Below, one piece after another: positions 1 through 10,293 of a stretch of 64,000 bases of DNA. The stretch lies in NCBI GenBank assembly GCA_023228945.1, contig JALOAI010000004.1, positions 62,001 to 126,000 on the forward strand, given 5' to 3'. The translations under genes were made by a program, and so were the position numbers. This stretch comes from Pigmentiphaga sp. Lineage in GTDB: Bacteria; Pseudomonadota; Gammaproteobacteria; Burkholderiales; Burkholderiaceae_B. Under the pieces are notes generated by a model. It was not told the DNA's origin and did not search any database. It was given only the letters and a program-made list of their open reading frames with translations. How positions within the stretch are numbered: the first letter of the stretch is position 1; each line of letters opens with the position of its first letter.

Positions 1-52
1 CGGCGATGGCCTCGGCTGGGAGCGGGGAAGAGGGCGGGGTGGTGTCGGTCAT
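1..52 (-). CDS. start of a gene downstream of dapF (possible DUF484 protein), partial
   Basis: An ATG on the minus strand at position 52 opens a frame reading MTDTTPPSSPLPAEAIA that runs off the left edge of the window. It begins four bases after the dapF stop, so it is probably co-transcribed with dapF. In related betaproteobacteria the gene after dapF is often a DUF484 protein followed by xerC; that identity is inferred only from position, because the 17 visible residues are not diagnostic. Confidence 0.4.
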   Translation of the reverse strand, partial: MTDTTPPSSPLPAEAIA

Positions 53-56
53 GGGG

Positions 57-935
57 TCAGGCCGGCAGGGCACGGTCGAGGTAGGCGGGATCGATCCGGC
101 CCTCGAAGGCGACGGTGGCCGGGCCGCTGAGAGTGAGCTGATCGTTGGTCCAGGCTATGGTAAGGGTACCGCCGCGGGTGTCGACCCGCACCGGCGAGTG
201 CAGCAGCCCGCGGCGGATGCCGGCCACCACGGCGGCGCAGGCTCCCGTGCCGCAGGCCAGGGTTTCGCCAGCGCCGCGTTCGTACACGCGCAGCCGGATG
301 TGATGGGCGTCGAGCACCTGCATGAAGCCGGCATTCACCCGTTGGGCGAAGCGCGGGTGGTGTTCGATGGCCGGGCCCACGGTGGCCACGGGCGCGGTGT
401 CGACGTCGTCCACCACCTGCACCGCATGCGGATTGGAGATGGCCACCAGCGATAGCCAGACTGGCCGTTCGCCAGGCGCGAGGGGCAACTGCCACAGCGT
501 ATCGGCGCCCTCGAGGCGGGATTCGAGCCCGCTGGCGTCGAAGGCTACGTCGGCCGGTGTGAAGCGCGTGCCGCCCATGCCCACCGAGACGGTGCCGTCG
601 TCGTGGCGCAACAGCTCGATCAGGCCGGTGGCGATTTCGGCGCGCAAGGGGTTGGCCTGGCTGAGATTCTGGTCGTGGACGAAGCGCACGAAGCAGCGGG
701 CGCCATTGCCGCAGTGCTCCACCTCGCCGCCGTCGGCGTTGAAGATGCGGTAGCGGAAGTGCGCATCGGGATGGCTGGAGGGCTCGACCACCAGCACCTG
801 ATCGGCGCCGACGCCGAAATGGCGGTCGGCCAGTGCGCGTACTCGCGCCGGCGTCAGCTCGAGGGCCTGGCGCACGCCGTCGAGAACGACGAAGTCGTTG
901 CCGGCGCCGTGCATTTTGGTGAAGTTCCAGATCAT
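57..935 (-). CDS. dapF: diaminopimelate epimerase
   Basis: Interconverts LL- and meso-diaminopimelate in the cytoplasm, for lysine and peptidoglycan synthesis. The 292-residue product starts MIWNFTKMHGAGNDF, the family N-terminus. Both catalytic cysteines are visible: one in EHCGNGARCF and the other in GETLACGTGACA, the two active-site loops that act as the base/acid pair. Length is normal for the family (about 275-295). The ATG overlaps the stop of the upstream acyltransferase gene as ATGA, which suggests translational coupling in a three-gene minus-strand operon (two acyltransferases, then dapF). Identification is firm. Confidence 0.97.
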   Translation of the reverse strand: MIWNFTKMHGAGNDFVVLDGVRQALELTPARVRALADRHFGVGADQVLVVEPSSHPDAHFRYRIFNADGGEVEHCGNGARCFVRFVHDQNLSQANPLRAEIATGLIELLRHDDGTVSVGMGGTRFTPADVAFDASGLESRLEGADTLWQLPLAPGERPVWLSLVAISNPHAVQVVDDVDTAPVATVGPAIEHHPRFAQRVNAGFMQVLDAHHIRLRVYERGAGETLACGTGACAAVVAGIRRGLLHSPVRVDTRGGTLTIAWTNDQLTLSGPATVAFEGRIDPAYLDRALPA

Positions 936-1897
936 GATTTGCGGTTGGGCGGAGCGAATTCGAGCGGCGTGTCGGGATCGTAGAGGTCGGGCGTTCCGTA
1001 GGGACGGGTTTTGAAGCGCTTGTGCACCCAATGGTACTGGGCAGGGGCCTCGGCGATCCAGGTTTCGATATGGCGGTTGAGGCGGGCGGTGGCTTCTGCC
1101 AGCGACTCCGGACCCGGGAAGTGGGCCAGCGGCGGCTCCACCCGGACATGATAGCGCCCGGTCTCGGGCGACCAGAAGGTTAGCACCGGCAGGATTTGCG
1201 CGCTCCAGTTGCGCGCCATCTGCGCCGGCGCGGTCAGGGTGGCAGCGGGGATGCCATAGAAGGGCACGAAGATCGAACCGCGCCGGCCGAAATCCATGTC
1301 GGGCAGGTAGTACACCGGCAAGCCGGCCTTGAGGTGGCGCATCAGGCCGCGAATGCCGTCGCGGCGGCTGACCAACCGGATATCGTTGAATCGCGTGCGT
1401 CCACGGCGAAACAAGGCGTCGAAGCCGGGATTGCTTTGTACCTGATACATGGAGGCCGCGGTGGACTCCAGCGACAGCCGGGTGGCGCCAGCGTCGAGAC
1501 CGATGAAATGAGGCGCCAGCAGCACCACCGGACCGCGCTCGCGGGCGGCTGCGATGTGCTCGAAACCCTCGAGACTCACGAGCTCGCGTACTTGATCGGC
1601 GCTGCCATACCAGAGAATGCTGCGATCGACGATGGACTGCGCCAGGGCCCGGAAATGGACCTGGCCCAGCGTTTGCCGCTCGGCCGGCGTGGCCTCGGGA
1701 AAACAGAGCTCGAGGTTGCGCAGGGCGATGCGCCGCCGGCGGCCCACCACCCGCCACCCCCAGCGGCCGAGCCAGGCGCCCAGGCGTGCCCGGGTAGCCG
1801 GGCTGCGACGCGCCAGCCAGGCAAAGAAGGCCGCGGTGAGGCGGGCCGCCGGAGGCAGGGGCGCAAGCTCTCCGGTCTGGAGGCCGGAGCCGCCCAA
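932..1897 (-). CDS. LpxL/HtrB-family lipid A acyltransferase (second copy)
   Basis: A 321-residue member of the lysophospholipid/Kdo-lipid A acyltransferase family, which transfers a secondary acyl chain to lipid A at the inner membrane. The catalytic H-x4-D motif is visible as PHFIGLD, and the family feature YLPDMDFG follows. An N-terminal segment rich in Ala/Leu/Trp could anchor the protein. It lies 73 bp downstream of a second, shorter member and overlaps dapF by four bases. Two consecutive paralogues next to dapF are common in Bordetella relatives. Which acyl chain and position it uses cannot be told from sequence, so I give no symbol. Confidence 0.88.
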   Translation of the reverse strand: MGGSGLQTGELAPLPPAARLTAAFFAWLARRSPATRARLGAWLGRWGWRVVGRRRRIALRNLELCFPEATPAERQTLGQVHFRALAQSIVDRSILWYGSADQVRELVSLEGFEHIAAARERGPVVLLAPHFIGLDAGATRLSLESTAASMYQVQSNPGFDALFRRGRTRFNDIRLVSRRDGIRGLMRHLKAGLPVYYLPDMDFGRRGSIFVPFYGIPAATLTAPAQMARNWSAQILPVLTFWSPETGRYHVRVEPPLAHFPGPESLAEATARLNRHIETWIAEAPAQYHWVHKRFKTRPYGTPDLYDPDTPLEFAPPNRKS

Positions 1898-1970
1898 CGC
1901 TTCGACGGGGCTGCCGGGATCCGGCTTCGCCCGCTCCGGTTCGGAATGGGGCGGACGCTTGGGCTCGTGG

Positions 1971-2789
1971 TCAGGGCTGCTTGTAACGGTGATAGCTCCA
2001 AAGATATTGTTCGGGGCAGCGTTCGATCAATCGCATCATGATCGCATTGATCCACGCCGCCTGTGCTTCCGGGCTTGGGTCCGGCCGGTCATCGATATCT
2101 TCCAGGTGCAGTTGCCAGCCTCGCCCGCCGGGCAGCCGTGCGCACGTTGCGGCGATCACCATTACCTCCGGGTCGGCGGCCAGCCGGGCCGGCAGCGTCA
2201 TGGTGTAGGCCGGCCGGCCGAAGAAGTCGGCCCAGGCGCCTTCGCCAGCGCCAGGCACCTGGTCCGGCAGAATGCCGACCATCTGCCCTTCGCGCAGCGC
2301 GCGCAGCAACTGGCGCAGGCCTTGCCGGTTGGCCGCTGCGATCCGCACCCCGTCGTTCTGGCGGCTGGTTTCCACCAGGGGCCGCAGCGCCGCCTGGCGT
2401 GGTGGCCGGTACAGCACATGGATGGGCGCGTATTGTGCCGCAAAGCGCGCGGCGAGTTCAAAGTTGCCGAGATGGGGAGTCAGGAAGACGACCGGCCGGC
2501 CCTCGGCGGCCGCGCGCCGCAGCCGCTCGCGCTGGGCGGTGTGCACGAGCGCGCGGGCCTCGCCGGGACGAAACCATACCCAGGCCGTCTCCAGCATCAT
2601 GATTCCGGTATGCGCCGCGGCTCGCCGGGCAAAAGCCGCACTGTCGTGTCCCGCCTGTGCGGCATGCGCGCGCAGGCGCCGACGATACCGGCCCGGGAAG
2701 GCATACACCAGCAGGCCCAGCACGGCGCCGAGGCGCTGAAGCCAGCGCAGGGGCAGGCGGGACAGCAGACGAAAAACAGCAACGAGCAT
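1971..2789 (-). CDS. LpxL/HtrB-family lipid A acyltransferase (first copy)
   Basis: A 272-residue acyltransferase of the same family as its downstream neighbour. The H-x4-E version of the catalytic motif is present as PHLGNFE, followed by ILPDQVPG, which matches the LPDQ segment of LpxL-like enzymes. The N-terminus (LVAVFRLLSRLPLRWLQRLG) is a likely membrane anchor with basic residues. It is the first gene of the minus-strand operon that includes the second acyltransferase and dapF, and it is divergent from metK. The exact substrate position on lipid A is not deducible. Confidence 0.88.
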   Translation of the reverse strand: MLVAVFRLLSRLPLRWLQRLGAVLGLLVYAFPGRYRRRLRAHAAQAGHDSAAFARRAAAHTGIMMLETAWVWFRPGEARALVHTAQRERLRRAAAEGRPVVFLTPHLGNFELAARFAAQYAPIHVLYRPPRQAALRPLVETSRQNDGVRIAAANRQGLRQLLRALREGQMVGILPDQVPGAGEGAWADFFGRPAYTMTLPARLAADPEVMVIAATCARLPGGRGWQLHLEDIDDRPDPSPEAQAAWINAIMMRLIERCPEQYLWSYHRYKQP

Positions 2790-3156
2790 GGCGTATGGAC
2801 TTGCGGTGGTCGTGGCGCGGAAGGGGGGCGGGCCCGGCAGGCCCCGGCCGCCGGCGCGTCGCCAGCGGAGCCGGCGGGCGATCGCGCCGCGTGCGCAACG
2901 GCGGGATGTGGCCCAAGCCGGGGTGGCGACGGCCAGGCGCAGACCGGCCGTGCTCCGGCGGCGAGGATTCCTGGCCGTGATTTTCGCCTAAAATGACCAA
3001 TGCCACCGAGTTAACCGACAACTTGCGGGGTGGCTATGGTGTTTGCACCTGATTTTTCCGCTAAAGCGTCGCTGCCGGTATTCTTCGATGCCCCTGCCGA
3101 GCCGGGAAACAGCGCGCAACGCTCGATCCAACACTGACTTTGCAAGGAAGCATCGC
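2790..3156. other. divergent intergenic region between the acyltransferase operon and metK
   Basis: About 367 bp with no convincing gene. It must hold promoters for both directions. The metK side is less GC-rich than the rest and carries a TTGCAC at 3043-3048, but no well-spaced -10 follows it. I see no riboswitch fold I could defend for the S-adenosylmethionine synthase gene. The reading frame of metK is open through part of this region (an upstream start is possible at 3043), but family comparison favours the GTG at 3157. Confidence 0.5.
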
Positions 3157-4310
<1,154 letters not shown>

Positions 4311-4314
<4 letters not shown>

Positions 4315-4556
4315 CCAACCGGCATTCCTTCCCCGCGGCTCCCGCCCCGGGCGCAAAGCCCGGGGAGAGCGGCGACCGCGATGTCTTGCCGGATTCGCCC
4401 TGCGTGGCGGTCTGCTCCACCTTGTTCGACGAGATCTGCAGGGGCTGCGGCCGCACCGCCGATGAGGTGGCCAACTGGGTTTCGTTCAGCCCCGAACGCA
4501 AGCGCGAAGTCTGGAAACGCATCCTGGCGCAGGGTTACCCCCGTCGCCGCGGCTGA
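4311..4556 (+). CDS. DUF1289 small cysteine-rich protein
   Basis: An 81-residue protein with the DUF1289 pattern: SPCVAVC, then CRGCGR, then a helix ending FSPERKREVWKRI. The four cysteines look like a metal or Fe-S site, but the function of this family is not established. The GTG at 4311 overlaps the metK stop; a later start is possible because the conserved part begins about 26 residues in. The family is typical of Proteobacteria and often sits next to housekeeping genes. Confidence 0.75.
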
Positions 4557-4644
4557 ACCAGGGCGGCGCGCCAGCCTGGCTGGCGTCCGCCGCGGGCTCG
4601 GCGAGATCGGCGTTTTGAGGCGTAGCCGGTGCGCCGCGCGGGCG

Positions 4645-5601
4645 TCAGCCCTCTGATGAACGGATGCGCGGCGGCCGCGGGCGGGCCGGCTTGGCTGGCG
4701 GCCGGGCGGAGGAGGGAGCGGCGATCGGGCGCCGCGCCTCGCGCCGGGGTGCATCGGAGCTTTGCAGCGTGTAGCGGCCGTTGGCGCCGGCCAGGGTTTG
4801 GGCCACCCAGGGCAGGGCTTCTTGCAGGCTGGCGCGCAAGGTGTAAGGCGGATTGATGACGAACATGCCGCTGCCGTGCAGACCGAGGCCCGAGAGTTTG
4901 GGGTCGCCCACCAGCAGCGAAGCGTGCAGCCACTCGACGCCCGGCAGCCGGGAGAGTTTTTCGGGGAGCAATTGGGCCTCGCGCCGCTGGATCAGGGGAT
5001 ACCAGACGGCATAGCAGCCGGTGGCGAAGCGTTCCAGGCCTTCGCGCACGGTCTGCATCACACGCCGATAGTCGTTTTTGTCTTCGTAGGCCGGATCGAT
5101 GAGAATCACGCCGCGCCGCGGCGGCGGCGGCAGCAGGGCCTTGAGCCCGACGAAGCCGTCGGCCGCATACACCATGGTGCGCCGCGCTACCTCGCGCGGC
5201 TGCTGGCGCATGGCCTCGTGAAGATGGTGCACCTCGGTGGCATGCCATTCGAACAGACGCAGGCGGTCGCGCTCGCCCAGCAGCTGCCACGCCAGCCAGG
5301 GCGAACCCGGATAGCTGCGTAACTGGCCGTCGGGATTGCAGGCTCGCACGGCATCGAGGTAGCGCGCCACCGCGGCCGGTGGCTTGGGCGCCTGCCACAA
5401 GCGGGCAATACCGGTGTCGGCCTCGAGGGTTTTGCGCGCCCAGGCGCCGGAAAGGTCGTAGCGGCCCGCACCCGCGTGGGTGTCGAAGTACCAGAACGGC
5501 TTATCCTTTTGGCGCAGATGCTCGAGAATCTGCACCAGGACGATGTGCTTGAGGACGTCGGCATGATTGCCGGCATGGAAGGCGTGGCGGTAACTGAACA
5601 T
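4645..5601 (-). CDS. rlmJ: 23S rRNA (adenine2030-N6)-methyltransferase RlmJ
   Basis: Methylates A2030 of 23S rRNA using SAM. The N-terminus MFSYRHAFHAGNHADVLKH is the RlmJ signature, followed by the SAM-site motif DTHAGAGRYDL. The catalytic N6-adenine motif NPPY is visible in FVINPPYTL. I use the ATG at 5601 rather than the TTG nine bases upstream, since the family starts at M-x-SYRH. The C-terminus has about 35 extra residues rich in Arg, Ala and Pro that the usual 280-residue enzyme lacks. Convergent with the metK-DUF1289 pair. Confidence 0.93.
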   Translation of the reverse strand: MFSYRHAFHAGNHADVLKHIVLVQILEHLRQKDKPFWYFDTHAGAGRYDLSGAWARKTLEADTGIARLWQAPKPPAAVARYLDAVRACNPDGQLRSYPGSPWLAWQLLGERDRLRLFEWHATEVHHLHEAMRQQPREVARRTMVYAADGFVGLKALLPPPPRRGVILIDPAYEDKNDYRRVMQTVREGLERFATGCYAVWYPLIQRREAQLLPEKLSRLPGVEWLHASLLVGDPKLSGLGLHGSGMFVINPPYTLRASLQEALPWVAQTLAGANGRYTLQSSDAPRREARRPIAAPSSARPPAKPARPRPPRIRSSEG

Positions 5602-5701
5602 GGTGGGCAAACTTGCTCTGGCCCCACACTATACCGGTTGCCCGCCGGCCACGCAGCGGCCCGCCGGGCGATCGCCGGAGCATGCGCTAAAATGGCGCCT
5701 C

Positions 5702-5777
5702 GCCCCGGTAGCTCAGTGGATAGAGCACCTTCCTCCTAAGAAGGGGGCCGCACGTTCGATCCGTGCCCGGGGCGCCA
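5702..5777 (+). tRNA. tRNA-Arg (anticodon CCT)
   Basis: A complete 76-nt cloverleaf. The acceptor strands GCCCCGG (5702-5708) and CCGGGGC (5767-5773) pair perfectly, with discriminator G and an encoded CCA. The anticodon stem CCTTC/GAAGG encloses the loop CTCCTAA, giving anticodon CCT. The T loop TTCGATC is present. Confidence 0.96.
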
Positions 5778-5914
5778 TTGTCTTTTTGCAAATCCGCCGC
5801 TGGCGGAGGGGTGTTCCCGCAAGAGGCAGAGTCCCCGTCCTCAAACCGGGGCTCTACCGGCTCTACCCCATAAAGGGGGGATAGTCACTCGCTAGACACG
5901 GTTGATCACCCAGC

Positions 5915-6841
5915 ATGCCCACTCCCGATCATTTGTTGCGCACCTTTGTCCACGTGGCGCGGGCCGGTTCCTTGCGGGCCGCCACCGACGCACTGGGCCT
6001 AGGCCAGGCCGCCCTCAGCAAACAGGTTGCCACGCTGGAGCGAGCGATCGGTACGCCGCTGTTCGAGCGCCATGGGCGCGGCATGACGCTGACCTCCACC
6101 GGTCAACGCTTGTTCGTCCAGGCCAGTCGGGGACTCGATTTGCTGGATAGCGCTTTCGATGACGCCTGCTCCGCATTGCGAGTTGCGAACGGCCAAGTCT
6201 CGATTTGCACGATCAATACGCTGGCGGCGTATCTGGTGCCATGGCTGGGGCCTTGGGTGCGGAGCCATCATCCTCAACTGGTGCTGAGCATCAGTAACGC
6301 ATCGTCGCCCAAGGTGGTCGAGCGGGTGGAGCGGGGTGCTGCCGATATCGGTCTGGTGTATGACGTGGCGGTGGACACCGACGGGGTCGAGTCGATACCC
6401 TTGTGCGAGGAGGTGCAGGCCGTGTACTGCCAGGCGGGGCGCCATGAAGATGTCCGATGCTTCGCCCTGACGGATCTCGCCCGGTTGCCGCTCGTCTTGC
6501 CGCCACGGCCCTACGCCCTGCGACGAATGGTCGAGGGCCAGGTGGCGGGACCGCTAAAAGTGGCGGCGGAAAGCAATTCGATCAATATCGGCCTCGACCT
6601 CGCCGCTGCCGGCGTGGGAGCGGCCGTGCTGCCGGCCGCCTTGCCCGATCACATCGTACTGTCGCGCGGGCTCCGACGCGTACCGATCGAAGACAATGCC
6701 CTTAGCCGCCGGATCTGCGCCATTCATCGGCGTACCGCCACCTTGCAGCGTGAGGCGGTACAGGTCGTGCTGCAGGCGATCGTGGCGCTGCGGCATCCGC
6801 CGGAAGGTCAGGAGCGCGCCATGCCTCGCGATAGCGCCTGA
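5915..6841 (+). CDS. LysR-family transcriptional regulator
   Basis: A 308-residue LysR regulator. The N-terminal winged helix-turn-helix covers about residues 4-63 (FVHVARAGSLRAATDALGLG followed by QAALSKQVATLERAIG), with the type I/II periplasmic-binding-like effector domain after it. It is convergent with and overlaps by 34 bp the class II aldolase gene, and is probably the regulator of the aldolase-Bug pair opposite it. The ligand is unknown. Start chosen at the ATG at 5915, which gives the normal LysR N-terminus. Confidence 0.9.
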   Translation: MPTPDHLLRTFVHVARAGSLRAATDALGLGQAALSKQVATLERAIGTPLFERHGRGMTLTSTGQRLFVQASRGLDLLDSAFDDACSALRVANGQVSICTINTLAAYLVPWLGPWVRSHHPQLVLSISNASSPKVVERVERGAADIGLVYDVAVDTDGVESIPLCEEVQAVYCQAGRHEDVRCFALTDLARLPLVLPPRPYALRRMVEGQVAGPLKVAAESNSINIGLDLAAAGVGAAVLPAALPDHIVLSRGLRRVPIEDNALSRRICAIHRRTATLQREAVQVVLQAIVALRHPPEGQERAMPRDSA

Positions 6842-7545
6842 CGGGCCCAGTAGGCGAAAGTTGCATTGACGATGGCGGGTTGCAGCAAAAAGTCATGCGC
6901 TTCTTGTGCCGCCTCGGGCGCCACGGCTTGCAGCGGACCCACCGCCAGGGCGTCGAGGCAGGCCCGGGCATTGTGCTCGGCAAAGACGTTGAGGTAAATC
7001 GCTTCCTGGAGGCTGTTGCCGGTGCAGACGATGCCATGGTTGGCCAGAAAGACCGAGCGCTTATTGCCAAGCGCATCGGAGATCAACTCGCCTTCTTCGT
7101 CGCCGGTGGGGACGCCGGGCCATCGGCCAAGAAAACCGCAGTCATCATGGAACATGGCGGCGTCCATGTGCGCCACCGGCATGGGCTGGCCGAGCATGGA
7201 CAGCGCCGACAGCGCCGGAGGATGGGTGTGGACCACCGACTTCAGGTCGGGTCGCCGGCGATAGATCCAGACATGGAAGCGCACCGCCGGATTGGCCTTG
7301 CCGCTGCCTTCCAGGACATCGAGGTCTTCGTTCACCCGGAGCACGTGCTCCGGAGTGGCTTCGTCGAAGCCCACGCCCAACGGCAGCGTCAGGAGGGTGC
7401 CATCCGGGTTGCGCATCGTGAGTTGGCCGGCCAGTCCGGCGCCATGGCCCTGGTCGGCCAGAATGCGGCAGGCCTGGGCAAAGGCCCGCTGGTCCGCAGG
7501 GGCGTCGGTATCGCCGCTGGCTTCGACCACCAGTGTCTTGCTCAT
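6808..7545 (-). CDS. class II aldolase/adducin-family protein
   Basis: A 245-residue protein of the fuculose-1-phosphate aldolase/adducin fold, cytoplasmic and metal-dependent. The zinc-ligand histidines are visible in VVHTHPPALSAL and LANHGIV. The family contains aldolases and decarboxylases, and the substrate here cannot be read. It lies 154 bp downstream of a Bug solute-binding gene on the same strand, and such pairs usually serve catabolism of an organic acid. Its 3' end overlaps the convergent LysR gene. Confidence 0.88.
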   Translation of the reverse strand: MSKTLVVEASGDTDAPADQRAFAQACRILADQGHGAGLAGQLTMRNPDGTLLTLPLGVGFDEATPEHVLRVNEDLDVLEGSGKANPAVRFHVWIYRRRPDLKSVVHTHPPALSALSMLGQPMPVAHMDAAMFHDDCGFLGRWPGVPTGDEEGELISDALGNKRSVFLANHGIVCTGNSLQEAIYLNVFAEHNARACLDALAVGPLQAVAPEAAQEAHDFLLQPAIVNATFAYWARQALSRGMARS

Positions 7546-7699
7546 AGGGATTCGTCCTTCTTGGGTGAGGATGCCGCCGGTATCCGGCGGCGTGCGGGGC
7601 CGGGGAACTCCAGCCCCGTCCTGGGGAGCCTTCGGCTCCGGGTGGGAACGGCCTCGTCCGTCCCCGCCGCGGGCGGCGGGGATGGCACCCGGCTCGCGG

Positions 7700-8692
7700 T
7701 CATTCTTCCAGAGTGATCCGCTGTTCCTGGATCAGCGTCCGGTACTCGTCGCGCTCGCGGCTCGCCAGGGCGGCGAACGTCCGGGCGTCGCCCGGAAAGG
7801 GCTCGAAGCCCAGCGCCTGGACCCGCTCGACGAAGGCGGGGTCGGCCACCACTTCCGCCAGGGCCGAGGAGACGCGGTCGACCACGGCGACGGGCAGGCC
7901 GGCCGGCCCGACGACGCCGACCCAGGGGGCGAAGTCGAAATCCGTGATGCCGGACTCGGCGAAGGTGGGAACGTCGGGCAGCAGTGGGCTGCGGTTTCGC
8001 GTGGCGACGCCGATCGCCTTGACGCGGCCGTCGCGGACGTACTGGCTGCCCAGGTTGGTGTCGATGAAAGTCAGTTGCACGTGGCCGGCGACGACGTCGG
8101 CCAGGGCAGGCGCGCCGCCACGGTAGGCGATGTGGCGGATGGGTGCCTGGGCCGCGTATTTGTAGGCCTCGAACGCCATGTGGGGCGGACTGCCGACGCC
8201 GGCCGAGGCGTAGTTCAGCGTGTCGGGCCGGGCCTGACTGTCGCGCGTGAGCTCGGCCGGCGTGGAGGCGTCGAGGCTGGGATGGGCAACCATGACCAGC
8301 GGAATGCGGGCCGCCGTTCCCAGGAAGGTGAAGTCACGGTCGGGGTCGTAAGGCACGCTCTTTTGCAGCAGGGGCGCCACGGCGATGGCGCCGACGTCGA
8401 GAAAGCCCAGGGTATGGCCATCAGGTTCGGCGCGTGCCAGGGTGCCCGCCGCCAGCATGCCGCCGGCGCCGGGCCGGCTCTCCACCACGACGGGTTGGCC
8501 CAGGCGGCTACCCAGGGCCTCGGCGGTCATCCGGGCCAGGGTGTCCACCGCGCCTCCCGGCGCCTGGCCGATCAGCATCCTGACCGGCCGGGAAGGATAG
8601 GCCGTGTCGTCGGCCGCCCAGGCCGCGCCGCCGCCCTGACAGGCGAGGCCGGCGGTAATGATGGCACCGTACATCCAAGTCTTTCCGCGCAT
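7700..8692 (-). CDS. Bug/TctC-family periplasmic solute-binding protein
   Basis: A 330-residue periplasmic receptor of the Bug (tripartite tricarboxylate, TctC-like) family. The chosen ATG at 8692 (MRGKTWMYGAIITAG) gives a signal peptide cut after AWA. Family landmarks are YPSRPVRMLIGQAPGGAVD, VESRPGAGGMLAAG and SPPHMAFEAYKYAA. Bug proteins bind carboxylates or related compounds. No TctA/TctB membrane genes are nearby, so it may act with a distant transporter or as a sensor. It is upstream of the class II aldolase on the same strand. Confidence 0.92.
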   Translation of the reverse strand: MRGKTWMYGAIITAGLACQGGGAAWAADDTAYPSRPVRMLIGQAPGGAVDTLARMTAEALGSRLGQPVVVESRPGAGGMLAAGTLARAEPDGHTLGFLDVGAIAVAPLLQKSVPYDPDRDFTFLGTAARIPLVMVAHPSLDASTPAELTRDSQARPDTLNYASAGVGSPPHMAFEAYKYAAQAPIRHIAYRGGAPALADVVAGHVQLTFIDTNLGSQYVRDGRVKAIGVATRNRSPLLPDVPTFAESGITDFDFAPWVGVVGPAGLPVAVVDRVSSALAEVVADPAFVERVQALGFEPFPGDARTFAALASRERDEYRTLIQEQRITLEE

Positions 8693-8976
8693 GGCAGTGT
8701 CGTCCAGAAAAAAGAGGTCGAAGAGGAAACGTGCCGGGGCAGTGTAGAAAGCCCGCCGGCTGCGAGGAATCCATGACACGGCAACTCAGAGTTGCCTGGC
8801 GGTTGACGCACCCTGATCCAGGCCGGTCGGCCCTGTCGTTGGCTCCGGCCGGACGATCCGCGCGGGTGCCGGCCGATCCGAGGGAGGGCGGGGTGCGGCG
8901 ATCGGGAGGCAAGGACGAGCGGGCGGCGGGCCGGATCGGTTATCGTGGCGATCCCTTTTTCTACCGGAGTGTTTTC

Positions 8977-9324
8977 ATGAGCATCCAACGCTTGCATGGC
9001 AACGGCCGCATGAGCGAAGTCGTCATCCACGGCGATACCATCTACCTGGCCGGCCAGGTAGCGGATGACGCCTCGGCGCCGATCGCCGAGCAGACGCGTC
9101 AGGTGCTGGCCCACGTGGATCGCCTGCTGGGCGAAGCGGGCAGCCATCGAGGCAAGATCTTGTCGGCGCAGATCTGGCTCAAGGACATGGCCGACTTTGC
9201 CGCCATGAACGAGGTGTGGGATGCCTGGGTGGATCGCGCCAATGCGCCAGCACGGGCCACCGGCCAGGTGGCGCTGGCGGATCCCAACCTGCGCATCGAA
9301 GTGATCGTGGTGGCCGGCCGCTGA
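8977..9324 (+). CDS. RidA-family protein (YjgF/YER057c/UK114)
   Basis: A 115-residue protein of the RidA superfamily, trimeric enzymes that hydrolyse reactive enamine/imine intermediates. Features seen are VIHGDTIYLAGQVADD and PARATGQVALAD, containing the conserved Arg of the active site. The ATG at 8977 has the ribosome site CCGGAG eight bases upstream. It looks like the RidA subfamilies found in catabolic clusters rather than the housekeeping archetype, but that distinction is an inference. Confidence 0.9.
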   Translation: MSIQRLHGNGRMSEVVIHGDTIYLAGQVADDASAPIAEQTRQVLAHVDRLLGEAGSHRGKILSAQIWLKDMADFAAMNEVWDAWVDRANAPARATGQVALADPNLRIEVIVVAGR

Positions 9325-9339
9325 AAGCGACAATACCGG

Positions 9340-9359
9340 GGCTCGTTTTTAAACGAGCC
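9340..9359. terminator. hairpin between convergent ridA-like and carbonic anhydrase genes
   Basis: A perfect nine-base-pair stem (GGCTCGTTT at 9340-9348 and AAACGAGCC at 9351-9359) with a two-base loop lies 15 bases after the RidA-family stop and 24 bases from the stop of the opposing gene. Each side is rich in T or A near the tip, but there is no long T tract. A bidirectional terminator is the likely role. Confidence 0.5.
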
Positions 9360-9383
9360 GGAGACCTTGCCGCCGGGCCGGGT

Positions 9384-10088
9384 TTATACCGCCATGACGC
9401 GGCCGCTGGGGATGTCGTAGACGCTGCCCACCACCTGGAGCTTGCCACTGGCAACGGCAGGGGCCAGGAGCGGTGCGCTGGCCGACAATTGACCGACGCC
9501 CAGGCGGACGTTGTCGGCGGTGGCCCGTTCCAGCAGTTGATCGCCCGGACTCTGGCGGGCCTGCCGCACGGCGGGCAGGATGGCCTGGATCAGCGCGGGC
9601 AAATGACCCGGCAATTGGCTGCCGTCGCGATCGACGCTGATGGCGGCTTCGACCGCGCCGCAACTGCTGTGGCCCAGCACCATGACCAGCGGCACGCCGA
9701 GGTAATGGACGGCATACTCCAGGCTGGCCAGGCCCTCGGGATCCACCACGTTGCCCGCCACCCGCACCACGAAGAGATCACCCAGGCCCTGGTCGAACAG
9801 GAGCTCGGGCGCCACGCGCGAATCGGCGCAGGCCAGGATGGCGGCAAAGGGGGCCTGGCCGGTGGCCCGCGCCGCGCGGCCGGGGCTGAAGTCGCGAACT
9901 CGCGGCTTCCCCGCGACGTAGCGGGCATTGCCTTCTTGCAGGCGTTGCAGCGCCGCGGCGGGCGATATCGTGGCTGGCGCAGGCTGGGCGGCCCGGACCG
10001 GGGACAGCCCGGTCAGGGCGCCGCTGGCGGCTAAAGCCAGAGAGGTCTTGAGAAAATGACGACGCGGAACAGGGCAGGCGAGGCACAT
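9384..10088 (-). CDS. Tat-exported beta-carbonic anhydrase
   Basis: A 234-residue beta-class carbonic anhydrase, interconverting CO2 and bicarbonate. From the ATG at 10088 the N-terminus MCLACPVPRRHFLKTSLALA has a twin-arginine motif (RRHFLK) and a hydrophobic stretch ending in VRAA, so export to the periplasm by the Tat pathway is likely. The zinc ligands are visible as ACADSRV (Cys, with Asp-Arg dyad) and GHSSCGA (His, Cys). A longer frame starts at 10130, but the Tat signal fixes the start. Confidence 0.92.
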   Translation of the reverse strand: MCLACPVPRRHFLKTSLALAASGALTGLSPVRAAQPAPATISPAAALQRLQEGNARYVAGKPRVRDFSPGRAARATGQAPFAAILACADSRVAPELLFDQGLGDLFVVRVAGNVVDPEGLASLEYAVHYLGVPLVMVLGHSSCGAVEAAISVDRDGSQLPGHLPALIQAILPAVRQARQSPGDQLLERATADNVRLGVGQLSASAPLLAPAVASGKLQVVGSVYDIPSGRVMAV

Positions 10089-10293
10089 GGTCGGCTCCAG
10101 GCGGCCAAATGGCCGCGCAGGCGCCAACATAGCACTGCGCCGCCGGCTGCGCCAGCGGAATTTACGCGCAAATGTACCAAGGAGAGAGGGCCCTGGATGC
10201 CGGCGGCCGGCTCACGCGCAAGGCCGGGCCCATGGCGGCCCTGTTGCGGCGGTTGGAGGGCACGCCGTTCGCCGAAGAAGCGGTGCTGCCGGC

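Noticed and set aside
2790..3156. SAM-binding riboswitch ahead of metK
   Set aside because: No recognisable SAM-I, SAM-II or SAH element was found by eye in the leader; the region may simply hold promoters.
10131..10293. Plus-strand frames between carbonic anhydrase and CoA-transferase
   Set aside because: Arg/Gly-rich shadows without family content; the longer one runs antisense into the CoA-transferase.
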